In this document: in pieces, positions 1 through 12,200 of the stretch
Layout: the number at the start of each line of letters is the position of its first letter
Numbering within the stretch: position 1 is the stretch's first letter
Assembly: GCF_030936135.1 (NCBI RefSeq)
Contig: NC_082603.1
Span: 16,646,880-16,710,879, forward strand
DNA length: 64,000 nucleotides
Source: Gavia stellata
Lineage: Eukaryota > Chordata > Aves > Gaviiformes > Gaviidae
Direction: 5' to 3'
The notes under the pieces: model-generated
Seen by the model: only the letters and a program-made list of their open reading frames with translations
Told to the model about the DNA's origin: nothing
The model's database searches: none
Program-made: the position numbers and the translations under genes

Positions 1-2290
1 GCATGTATTTATAGAGGTGGAGTAGCCTTCAGAGGTGTAATTCTTAGCACTGAAGAATGGACACATAACCCATAATGCATCTCTGTAGTGTAAGTCCCTC
101 AACTTCATTGAAATCCACTGGAACACTCACTGAAAAAATAAGTATTTGAAGTACGCTTCCTCTCTGCAAGTACTGTATCCACAAATCCATTATAAAAGCA
201 AAACTTGACCTACTATTCCCCTCTAGTAGTTCTGAAAGTGGTATTTACTCATCTTTTGATGAAAAAGTAAAGCCATAAAAAAGGGAAACTTGCATTCCTA
301 CATACAGCTTTACCAATACAAATAGACTCTCCCATGATCATCGTGCTAATTTTATGTCACCTGGTACTGAAGAATGTAAAAGAAAAGAGAAACAAGATAG
401 CTGAGCATTTTTTTACAAGATTAACTCCTTCCATTTGATATCTCCACGGCCGAGACACCTCGTGACATACCAAGAGTCTGCTTTTACAATCGACAATGTA
501 TCTGTTAAAAATAGAAGTTTTAAGCCACTATTAAGATAATATTACATTCTAAAGGTAGCATTTATTATGATGCTACTTATCATGCATTTACTTTTTTGCA
601 TAAAAAAGCAAAGACACAAGCCTGCAACATTAAATTTCATCAGTATTTCACGACAGTTTTTAAATTAATAAAGTGCAATTGAAAAATGGGTGCTGCAGCT
701 ATCTAATTTGCTGTATTATAAGCTGTTAATGTCAGGTAAAAAGTGCCCTATACTAATGTATTCAGTACATCACAACTTTGCAGTCTGTTTACTACAGTCC
801 TTGCTGAATACATAAGTGTTAATAATTTTTTTCATTAGAAAGTTGTCTTCTGACATATAGTAGATGCATCAGGACATAACTGTAATACATTAAAAAACAT
901 TAGAAAATTTAAACCTAATGCATTGCAAAATATTGTTTTAATTACACTGATTTTGTACAGCAATCCAAAATATCACATGTTTTAAAATAATTACCCCACT
1001 GCCCTTCCATTCTGGATTGTTGCCCAAAGTGTATTATGCAAGGTTTTGGGCTGGGTTTGTTGGGTCTTTTCAATCTAGTTTTAACATAACTTTATTATAG
1101 CTTGACTTACTTTTTTTCCCCCCATCAGACACAAGTCTATCTAGAAGTGAAGGAAATGGACCATTTTAATGAAAGTTCTCCACTGAAAACAAAAAATTTA
1201 AAATACTGAAATATTAGAGATTAATGATAAGAAGGGATGTATTTCAGAAAGTTTTCAGGAGTTACCACCTTAAGAGTTGCTCCAAATCACCTTCTTTAAC
1301 CATTTTTTTAATCGTACTTCCCGAATAACAAAAGCAGACTTCTACTTTCAAACACATTCTCCAAAATGTTTGAATTTACTAAATTTAATTTTTTTTTAGA
1401 AAGGAACAAGCTATTACAAAATGATTCTCTGATCTAGTGACTTAAAAAGCACAAGAAAAAAGTATTTCATGTGCACCTTTATATCCTAAAGGTGATAGAA
1501 AGGTGATAGAAACATAGAGCCTTTGTACGTAGCCTAGATTTTGCATTAGATACACTGAAATCACTATTTTAAAAGATACCAGGTTCTGCAAATTAGTATA
1601 AAAGGGCATCTGTTTATTTCATCAAAGCAGGTCACAGGATCAACTCTCAAAGACTATGGATTTACTGATACCCAAATAAATTACTGCGCTCACTCAAATC
1701 ATACAGCTAAACAGATTAATTGCTCACTTTCCCAAGCCATAAACAGATCTTTTGTCTGCAGGCTTGTGAAGTATTAAAAAGCATAGAATAAAAAAAATAG
1801 AAGTATTCACAATCCTTGATACCTCCCTTAACAAGGCAGGATTGGGAAACAGTTGAACAGTGGAACTAGGCTTATAAAAGTGTGTATTACGCTAGTCCAA
1901 ACAATACTCCCTGACATCATTTTAACTGGGGAACTAAACTCATCGCAGCCGCCTTGGTTATAAGGCATTTCAGCCTACGCAGCCCTCCTGGGGTCTTACA
2001 GACATCTGACTCCTGGAAGACGGGAACGCTACGTGCCTCATCCGAGAGCACAGTATTGGGGCACTCACACCTCCGACTACAGAGGGGAGAGTTCATGTCA
2101 CCCAGCTTTGTTAAACGGAACAGGACAAGAGGAAAACTAATTATCCTACACAGGGTAAATATTTTATCTTTTTTGTTTAAAAATAAATTGCTTAAACACT
2201 CTGCTACAATAATTGGGATGTGCATGAAAGTACTGAGTGAAAATGGATACTTTCAGCACACCTTACCAGAAGGTATAACAAATAACATTT

Positions 2291-2308
2291 AAAAAAAAAA
2301 AAAAAAAA
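2291..2308. repeat. Poly-A run (18 nt)
   Basis: A homopolymer A tract on the plus strand is followed by A-rich sequence. On the TLCD4 strand this is poly-T. No flanking duplication was recognised. Confidence 0.9.
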
Positions 2309-3519
2309 CAAACCACAAAACAAGAAAACATACCAAGGAAAAAAACCAGAAGTTAATCAGTCCCAATTCAGGTATAGTTTAAAGTAAGCAAAACCAAACT
2401 ACACACAAATACAGCTCTCAAAATCATTTAAAAATAAACCAAAACCCAGAATTTCCTCAAATTGTATTCTAAATTAGATTCTGGAGTATTCCTAGATGGT
2501 AAGATTCCTCTCTGATGCCCTCCAAACCTTTTAAGTTTGTAGAAGAAGGAACAGACTACCTATTGACAAATACGTCGTTTGAAAAAATAAAAAGTTGTGC
2601 CTACAGAAGTGAACTGTCATTCTACAGAATTACCATACAGCTTTACAGAAGTTTGGCACAGTTAATTCAAGAATGCTTTTAGTCAACACCTCAGATTTCT
2701 GATGTGATTAACAAGGAAAATGTGACAAAAAACCTCAATACTTCATATCAAATGGGTCATTTCTGTGATAAAAGAAAAAAAATATTACTGTAAGTTACAC
2801 ATCATATATAGAGAAGAAATTTATCTCTTTACAATTAAACTTTGCATCCAAATAGCCAATGGTTAAAAGTAGTCTGAGGAGAGTTGCAGCACTTCTCAAA
2901 GGCAGTAGCAGCAAAGGAAAAAGTACTCCAGTAAGAATTATGCTGTTTCCACATATCACTTACCATACTAACTTACGAAAAAAATTCCACAGGCAATTTA
3001 GAAGATGTAATATTGTATGTAATCTAACACAGCAAAAGTGAATCCTTTCCATCAAAATCAGATAATTTCAACAATTTTTAAGATATTCTGTAGTCTTATA
3101 ATACAGCATTTTAGATAAAATTATTTCATAAATTTCCCAAAATGGTTTGCATTCATATAAGGCAGAACAAAAAGCAGTAAAAGACTTCACAGAATCAAAG
3201 CTAAATCTTTAGCTTTTCTTGCAAAAATTAAAAAGTTGTCAAGAATGAAATCTTGATTGTTATTCCTAGAAGAAAACATAGAAACGAGCCAGGAAAATTG
3301 CACCATATCAGGAGTTTGGGGAGGTTTTTTGTTTTCTAAAAAAAGAGAGATGTCAGTATTCACTGGATTTATAAAACACATTAATCTGAGAAACCTGAGT
3401 GAAACACTTCGAACACACTGGTGGACAACAAGCAAGTAACCAGTCTGTTCCTTTCTAATTTCAGTAGCTTGTAACTGCTTAGAAGAGACACGTGGAACTC
3501 ATTTGTATGAGCTTTTGCT

Positions 3520-3525
3520 TTTATT
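3520..3525 (-). terminator. TLCD4: Proximal polyadenylation signal of TLCD4
   Basis: A canonical AATAAA on the minus strand lies about 180 nt after the TLCD4 stop codon. A GT/T-rich stretch (GTGTCTCTTCT) follows about 30 nt downstream, around 3482-3492. This arrangement suits a proximal cleavage site near 3500. Further AATAAA hexamers on the same strand at 1613-1618 and 561-566 could give longer 3' UTRs. Which sites are used cannot be told from sequence. Confidence 0.5.
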
Positions 3526-3704
3526 CCTCACCGGACAGGATCCGTAAAGCGTGGCCCTGGGTGTGCAGGCAGTGTGGCTAGGGAAAGAGTAAGGTCAGTA
3601 CAGAGGTAATACCTTAAAAGGAGCATTCCAATGCAGAAATGTGCACTGTTTCAGTGAACCCAAATTATTTTCAGAGCAGAAACTTCATTTTATGCATATG
3701 ATTT

Positions 3705-4020
3705 CTAGTCAGATTTTCCATTTCTATGAGTTTGGGCTTCTTTCTGTCCGATAAGACAAATTACTTTGTAGCATCCTTTTGCAATTTTGACCATCCACAT
3801 CACATTCATAACATCCAAGACAACGCTTGAGATAATCCAGGCGCTCTGGGCTGCAAATCCTAATCTCTGGAAAGCCTCTGTTCCAAACGAAGAAATTACA
3901 TGGCTGTAATATATAGGCATGACGGCAATCCTCACCACGAAGAACACAACTGTCATCAGCACACCATTGATGATGTTTGCCTTTGAAGATTTGGGATATC
4001 CTAGTACTTCAAAAAACCAC
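3705..4020 (-). CDS. TLCD4: TLCD4 terminal coding exon and stop
   Basis: The acceptor TTTTGCAG lies at 4021-4022 and the stop TAG at 3707-3705. The exon completes Arg158, then reads [20 protein letters not shown] and two strongly hydrophobic segments separated by a [18 protein letters not shown] loop. It ends [14 protein letters not shown]. The C-terminal [20 protein letters not shown] stretch is nearly identical to human. The 316-nt length includes the stop. Confidence 0.96.
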
Positions 4021-7000
4021 CTGCAAAAGAAGTGTTCACAGATACAGGCAGACTTGAAGCCATCTCATTAAAAAAGGATTTTATTTCATCTTTTTTAAAT
4101 TAATAATTTAATTTATTAATTGCTTCTACCCTTACCATTTCTAAATTATTGTACTGTGTCTTGGCTTAGTTGCAAATTCGTCTGCTTGGCAGCATTTTGT
4201 TTTCCCCACTTAAGTAGTGTGCGATATCCAGTACATTGCAGAATAACATGTAGAAAATCCTGATTTGAATTGTAAACCAGTTGACAACCAGTGTGCATTT
4301 CAGTGACTATTGTGTCATACACTATAATTCAAATTCTCTTTTAAAATTATAAATACAGATTTATTACTTGTTACTATAGTTTGCACCAATGGCAACTAAA
4401 GTTCTTTTTGTTTCCCTGAAAGCAATTCTAGCATTGTATTTGGATATGGTAATCTAAATAGAGCTCTAATTTCCAGTTTCTCAAGATTTGGGATTTTCTG
4501 ACTGCTTCTGTTCAGCCTGAAACAAGAACTTCAGAACCATACATTGTAAATGGCACTGGATCATGTCACAGTTTTTGCCATGTTTTGCACATGTTACGCA
4601 ATGAAAAAGATAAATTTAAAAACACCTTCTCCCACTACTACAAGTGGGTCATAAGTGATCTTTAAAAAAAAATTCTTGCGTATTAATTCCTTAGTAGACA
4701 GGCATAACTTCTCTATTGCCTAGCACACAGCACCTGCGGGTTGAATTCCTAGAAAAGGGAACAACAAACTTCTCTAATTCTTTATCATTCACACTTAAAC
4801 CAGAATAAATGCAAGGAAAATTTGTGCAACAATGGCAGGTTAAAGACAGGACCAGAGGAAAATTACTTAAATCACTGTATTCATGATGGGGGATGGGGAG
4901 GGGAAGTAGAATAATCAGTTTATTACCAATAAGGTACGAGGGTAAAACAATTTAACAAAATAACAGTTCTTAAACTGGTTTTAAAAGTAATTTTAAATTC
5001 AATTACCTACAGATTACAACCGAGGTAATTCTAGATATACTAAAAAGATTTGCCAGACATCCAGCTTTAACAGAAATACTCCAGGAATTCATTAAGAGTG
5101 CAACTGAGACAATTAAAATCCAGGCAGTCGAGGTGGCACTCCAGCCTGGAAGCAGAATACCTCACCACAGAAACACTTACTGGGATGATGAAGAGAGAGA
5201 CCTGATGTATTTGGTCAGACTAACAATCAGAGCCTGTTCTTCTGTTGATATATACAATGCAGATTCCAAAATTAATATAAAAAAAAGTTTTAAAATACAC
5301 TGCGATGTGCCAATATAGGTAACTGGACATCTGCTTAGCAATTTCCCTCTCCCAGCAAATGAAAAAAAATAGAAGTCAGTACATCACAGTTATCATTACA
5401 ATTTTACCCACCACAGCTGATAATTAATTACATAAATGCTGATACTAACATTAAAAGATCTAAATGCTTGGCAGGGAGACAACCTCCAATTAGATATCCC
5501 TAATAACACAGACAGGAAATACAGAGAAAATATTGCAGTTCTGAGATTAGAGTATGATTTTATATTTTAATAATAGCTCTTTTGGTAATACTAAGAATGC
5601 AAACAAGAAACACAATGTAAGTCATTATCATTATCCGCTATTTACTGTCTTAAGGGTCTGGTTCTCTTCAAATTTAATGAAAAAAAAAAATTCATGCACT
5701 AATGAGGTGACATCCCTTAGTGCAAGGGACTTTATTATCTCCTACAGTGATTTCCTTTTTTCTGAGAAAGCAGTAAATGTCAGTATTCAAAGACACATGA
5801 TCTCACCATAGGCATTTTATAAGTATAACATATATTACTTTTAATAGCCAGTTGTATCACGATACTTCCTAACACCACAGTCTGAAAGGTAAGCATCAGT
5901 ATAGGTACCACTTAAACCCAGGATGAAATCCTATCTTGGTAGAAGTCAGTTGGGAGAATGGCCATTCACTAGGACATGAATTTCAATATAGAAACCCAGA
6001 ATATAATACCACCTTTTTTCATTTTCTTACTCTCCTCTTCCTTTTATTACTAAAATAAGTTTAAAGAAGTATTTATTTACTCCTCAGTTTCTCTGTGCAC
6101 ATGGAGCACAGACTACATTAGACGATAATCTCCTACTCAACTGCACTTGGGCAAATGAAAGCAACCCCTGGAGAGCTCCATTACCCCACCCTGCCCTCCT
6201 GTAGTTGAATTTGCCAAGCTAACGTTCAAAAGGGATCTCAGCACAATCTTTTTTATTCTTAGAGATCTGAGGTATGCTACAGTCTCATAAAATATTTCAG
6301 AGTGTACAGTCACAATGCAGTAACGGGTAATACTCAGATACCCTGTTTGCAGGAGGATTACAGTTCCTATTTGCCTTACAAACCTTATCCTTTCTCTACC
6401 AGACACCTGGAAAAGAAAACAGATGCCACACATGTAGGATCAGTAAAGTAAAAATACACCCCAAAAAGTCTGGGTAAGGAATAGGCATCTAATACACTGA
6501 AAGATCTGATCTTACATTGCAAAAAAAATGGAGGAAGAGGAGAGGACTGCAGCACTGCCCTATACCAAAGCCACTCTCCTGAGGTGAAGTCTTCCTGGGG
6601 CAAATCCCTGTCCCCAGCTGGGTCATGGTGGCTATGGAGTAAGGAGAGAGGTCACCCTCCTCAGAGCATTGGGAAACTCCATTGGCCACTTTCCCCCACC
6701 TGCAGTATGTGACATTATCATGCTCCTTTTCTGATACTCACAGCAGCAATTCTAGTAGCAACACTATACCCAGAAGCCATGGCAGGCTTCGACTCTCACT
6801 GACCTCTGCAAAAGAGCCTTCTGCCACTTTCTTCTCTGATCACAAGTGTGAAGATTAACCATTCAGATATATTTAGGTGCTTCACTGTTTTTCTAATTTA
6901 AGTGCTTAAAATAATTTCCAGAACTATTTTTGAAAGTAAATAAAGAATATAAATTTATCTTATTCTATGTATTCATATTAATATTGATCTAGATGTGTCC

Positions 7001-9223
7001 AGTATTGTAAAATAAACTTCAAATTATCTAGGGCAATGCAATTCCATTCTAGGATTCTGATTACAATGTTATCTTGCTTCTTTTCCTCGTCCATAATACT
7101 AAAAAAAATCCCTGTTGAAAATGATGGCTTTATTATAATAATTAAATGAACATACAAAGGCCAATAAACAATATTATATTTATGAACTTTTTTGTTCAGT
7201 AGTTTCATAAAAATTTGGCATTTCATATGAAGGCTGGTCTACTCTAAAAAGGAACTCGGGGTGAATACATTAGTTATACTGTTGCAGCTATAGCAGCAAA
7301 AAGTTTTCATAGTAAAAAAGGCTTCCACATAGTGATCCTTAGTTAAATATATATTAATTCCCTTTCAGCAGACATTTAACAGCAAAGAAAACTTCCTAAG
7401 TGACATAATAATAATACAGATGAAAATTTAAAAGAACTATGCAAAAATTCCTTAACCACTTACCGCTGATTGACAAAAGGAGTGGAGAACTCCGCAAGCA
7501 GACGGAAGTTTCCAAAATAAGCCAACAGACCTTTGCTCTGGTTAGCAAAACAAAATAGACATTAAAAAATGAACAATGTATATGTGAAATCTTGATTAAA
7601 GTCTTCAAGTATACACAGAATGATGTGATCCCTCAACTTCTTTATTAAACCTGACAGTAAGCGAGTTTGCCAGCTGTGGTGAACTTCCTTACAATTTCAA
7701 AATGCGGTTTACTACAAAAGCTGCAATTGTCCTTCAGATGTCTTGAATCAGTAGTTTCTTACTTTAAATAAATCTTCAAAAGACTTACAGTTAAGTGGCC
7801 ATGGAAAGCTAGCTAGAGAAGACTGGTACAAGTAGTTATAGGACATAGGTCATAATTGTAATGACACTATTGCTGTCTAAGAGAATTATAAATATTTTGG
7901 ATTTGTCAGTGTTTAAACAAGCCCAAACAGAAATGCTGTAAGCTAAAGAAAAATGTCCCTGCATTGTTTTAGGAACATAATTTGCCAAAGTGAAGACGAC
8001 TTCCCAGCTCTTATTTGGCAGCAGAAAGGGCACATAAAGCCCTTTCTTCTCTCCTCCCCACTGCAGGGGAAACCCTTTCCACCAGCTCTGTCGCAGTCTC
8101 TGCCATGCCCTGTGGGTTGGAAGAAAGAGCACATCTCCTTCATACTGGTATCCAGACAACTGCGTGGTACATTTACACTGATACATGTTGTAACTGAGCA
8201 TTTTCCTCCAAGTGACAAAGTACAGCATATTCTCTGCCTTATCGTTTGGTTGTGCTGGAAATAGCACCCCATTACACAATGGCTGGGTAAGCAGCAGTCT
8301 GCAGATGTAGAGATAAAAAGATTTTTTCAGTAGGTCTTCTGAACAACCTATGTAGCGCGTGTCATGATCCCTCTTCCCCCCACTGAGCATGCTAATACCC
8401 ACTACTTCAGACATTTCATGTCAGTTCACATTACAAACAGAAAATCTGTGTTCTTAATCAAATTCTCTCCTATCTTCAAGAGCAATTTTTGAAATGAGAT
8501 ACTTATGAGTAAATTTCTCTGAAGATAAGAGAATGAGAGTAACACACAGACATCCAAGGGCAGAGCTTTAGCCAAATAATAAGATCTGATTTAAAAGAAA
8601 TTCATACTTATGCTACGCTCTCTATTTACTCCAGAAACAACCAATGAATTTCCTGAATCAGGGATTAGCCTTGGTAGTGGTATTTTCATTTCTCTAATAT
8701 TCAGCTCTAATTCACTTTCATCCATGATAATATTAGTAGATCTAATTATCTTCCACCCAAAACAGAGTATTTACTTGTCGGTGCACTTCATCCCCTTTAA
8801 ACCATTACATGGGAAATCTGACAGTAATCTGGCATCTCGACAGTTTTAATATTGTAAGCCTGGGATTCACACAGTAGGCAGGGAAAGAAATGTGGTAACG
8901 AAGTAAATTGCATTTTATAAGATTTCTTTATTTACTGAATGAGCTTTTCAGAAGAGATTCAGGAGCATTATTCTGGAGGTCAATGGAATTTCTACCAAGT
9001 CACGTGGGCATCTCTGAGAAATTACAGCAGCAGCAGAGAGTAACTAAGTTAGTATTTATCCTAGAACAGTATCCTTCTCTCCTTCTCTTCCCCTTTTCCC
9101 TTCAATGTATGTACGCCACAGACATTTACAGATATATACCATTAATGATCCATTGTTTCCCCACCAAAGTAACCTTAAACAAGAAGTCTCAGAGGATCTG
9201 TTTGCGTCATAACAGATTTAAAA

Positions 9224-9254
<31 letters not shown>

Positions 9255-12200
9255 AAAAATCCCACAAAAAATACACCCAGCTGATTGTAATGCATTCACC
9301 AGAGTTAGGGATCACTGACCTATGGCCTTGCAAATACAATCACAAGCAGAACATAACCACTTGAAACCATTCCCTTCTAATTTTCCAACTAAATATTCAG
9401 GCTTGTGGTTTTATTTGAAACCCTTTTATATAACCATGCGAAAAGCCCCTCTGTCAAAGTCTCTCTACAGCAAAAACTGAGAAGAGTTTTAATTTCAGCA
9501 TTTAAATATGTTACACATTTTTGTTGAAGGACTGTAACATTGAAAAGACATGCACTTACCACAAATGACTGATAAAACCATTTAGAAAGTAATGATGATT
9601 CAAAATATAAATATGTCTTTCACAAAGCTAATACACCAACCAGTGAAGAATTTTTTTAAACATTAAGCAAACAAGCTCTATAAAAGCATTGTCTTCAATC
9701 TCATCTGCTTGTTATGTTACTGGAAAATACAGCACTCACCAGTACAAAATAGTAAGCATACAGAGCTGCCAAGTGATGTATTACAAAAAACTTGTCACCA
9801 ATTGCCTTCCAGTAGTAAATAATAAGCAACAAATCTACAAAAGAAAAGAAATAATGATAAAGAACAATTTATTATACTACCATTGACCTCAGAATAGCGT
9901 TTCTCTAAGTTTTAGAGGTATAAATGCCAATATATGGCATCAGTAGAAACTCTGAATTAATTATCTCTGAAGAGAACATCTTTATCCTAACGACTTTACT
10001 TTAGTCGAAGTATTAAGCAATAGTATTCTTCCAACAGTTCCATAAATTACTACTCTTCACATCAATGCAAATACAGAGACAGTAGCTTTAGCTGAAATAT
10101 TTTGGAAAGAAAAAGTGGATCCCTAATCTCATAGCAAGACTTCACACTTATGAACCCAAAAATTTGGAACAAGTGACCAAAAAAAAAGGGGGGTGGGTGG
10201 GTGGGTGGGTGTGCTATGTGCAATAAATGCAGGGATCTAGTATGGGGAACTTCTGAATCAAAAAGTAGTTATATTAGCAAACAGGGATCCATTTACCAAA
10301 AATATTTTGCAAGGGTCACTTGGAATGAGAAGCATGTTTGCTTTATTTAATCAGAATTTTCCAATTACTGCAAAAGTGATATAGTGGACCTGAGTTAATG
10401 TTATAAGGAAAGCTTTGACAAAGTTGTTCTTTCTTCTCCCATGATAGTCTGAGATTTCAGAAGATTTTCTTTTCTGTACTAGAACAAGCAATTTCTGCCC
10501 CTGCTTTCTCCAAATGAGTACTTTGGACTGGAATATTAGTGACCAAGGTTCCAAATCAAAGACTTTACTCCTGTGCCTTTTGTATCTCCAGTAACTGCCT
10601 TGATCTCTTTTATGTTAGCTATCCTCAGGCAGGACTCTGTATCATCTGACATAGCCGCTCCACTTCCTATTAATAATTAAACATTACCTATATAAGGAAG
10701 TGAGAGAGAATGAGTGGCCAGGTTCAGGTCTCTGTTCAAAGGCATTCATTAATTCATAATGAAAGTCTAATGCATAATTATTCAAAAATAGATATCAATG
10801 AATTTAAACATGGGACCTGAAGTTCTGATGGAAAAAACAGAGACTTAAACTAAGCCACAGTTTAACCAAGTGTGCTGATGACAAGATTATTAGTTCCACT
10901 GGGGTAAGAAATCTAGTCTGAGAGACATCTAGTCCACAGCCCAATCTCTGACCAGAGACTCCATCCTAACATGAGAAGTTTTGCCTGAAAATAGTCCAAG
11001 TCACAACAAGTTTTTGCTTTGATAAGTCAGTATTATCCACACACACCATAAAAGAAAGCTCCAAAGCATTTTGTAGCAAAATTCCCATGCCAATTTTAGT
11101 TGACTGTAAATAATTAAGAACACAAAACTTATATAGGGGTAAATGCCATACCAAGAAAATAATTACAAATTTCCATGTTTTATACATGACTAAATTTTGG
11201 CTTAAAGTGAGACTAAAAGGTGGGCGGGCAGGATCCTATGGCATAATTTGCCTCAGCTTGTATTGAGGGTTACTAAAATTCGTCTGCCAGCATTCTGAGG
11301 CCACAGAAAGAAACATATGATAAAAGAGCTACGAGTTGTAGACACGCTGAAGGGAGCAAAGGGCACTGCTTTAACACCTTCTCAATTGGCTGAAGGACAA
11401 AACCGAGCTGGAGTTGGTGGCGGTGTATCAAACCATCATAAAGCCACACAGTGGCATTTCCACAGTGCTTGGGGAGATATCATTCCATCTTTCACATCCG
11501 CTGGCAAGATCCTGTGATTTCACCACAACCCACAACTCCATTAGCAATTTTAAAAGCCACAGTAGAAACTGTATTGTATACACATATCACATCTCCAGCA
11601 CAGTGGCTCAGTATAAATATATAGGCATAGTGACTCAATGTAAATATACAGGTTGTGTGTGTTATACACACATTGCATAATTACCAGAAATGAGGTAGCC
11701 TGTGGTAATAGCAATATTCAGTTTCACAATTGAAGGGTCACCCCTGTAAACATACCAAAAATACACAGTTACAGCCTTTCTAACAAGGTAATTTGCAAAG
11801 TACATATACATATCAAAAACTTAACATCCATCAGCTCACCTTATTCTTGGCCCATCAGTAAGATTACGAGATTTGGTTAAGAAAGGTCCTAGTCATGAAA
11901 ATGGATTCCTTTTCCTCCCAGATATAAGATATCTACTAACCACCCTAATCAGGATTACCCCCTGCCTTGGGGTAGAGACTGCCCCAAGAGTCTCGCTAGA
12001 GACTAGAACTGAAACCCAGCAAGTACCCTGACCTGGCTTCTCTGGAAATAGAGGGTAAAAGAGAACAGTCCAGGTAGTGTCTCTTAGCACTTTAACTGAC
12101 ACTCCGTGTCTCCATTTTTGTTCTTCTGCCAGTGTTAAAACTTTGTTAAGGATGACAAAAATATCTTGCTCAGCTGGTGCTTTTCATATTCATAAGAGGA

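Larger units (their letters stand above)
1..3704 (-). other. TLCD4 3' UTR and/or downstream flank
   Basis: This AT-rich sequence follows the TLCD4 stop on the minus strand. No exon of a further gene was recognised. In particular I did not see RWDD3, the gene downstream of TLCD4 in human. A run of A at 2291-2308 and a GC-richer patch at about 1950-2110 interrupt it. How far the transcript runs is unknown because several AATAAA hexamers occur on the minus strand. Confidence 0.5.
9835..11684 (-). other. TLCD4: TLCD4 intron 3
   Basis: This intron lies between coding exons 3 and 4. It contains the (GGGT)n run at 10188-10209 and an imperfect 27-nt tandem dimer at 11602-11652. No other functional feature was recognised. 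Confidence 0.85.

Noticed and set aside
1..3704. Exons of RWDD3, expected downstream of TLCD4 from human gene order
   Set aside because: No RWDD3-like peptide or CpG-rich promoter was seen here. It probably lies beyond the window.
8908..9318. 136-codon plus-strand frame
   Set aside because: It runs through an A-rich simple repeat that gives poly-lysine, and it is antisense to TLCD4.
11317..11517. 66-codon plus-strand frame with a protein-like composition
   Set aside because: It matches no family I can name and is antisense to TLCD4 within an intron.
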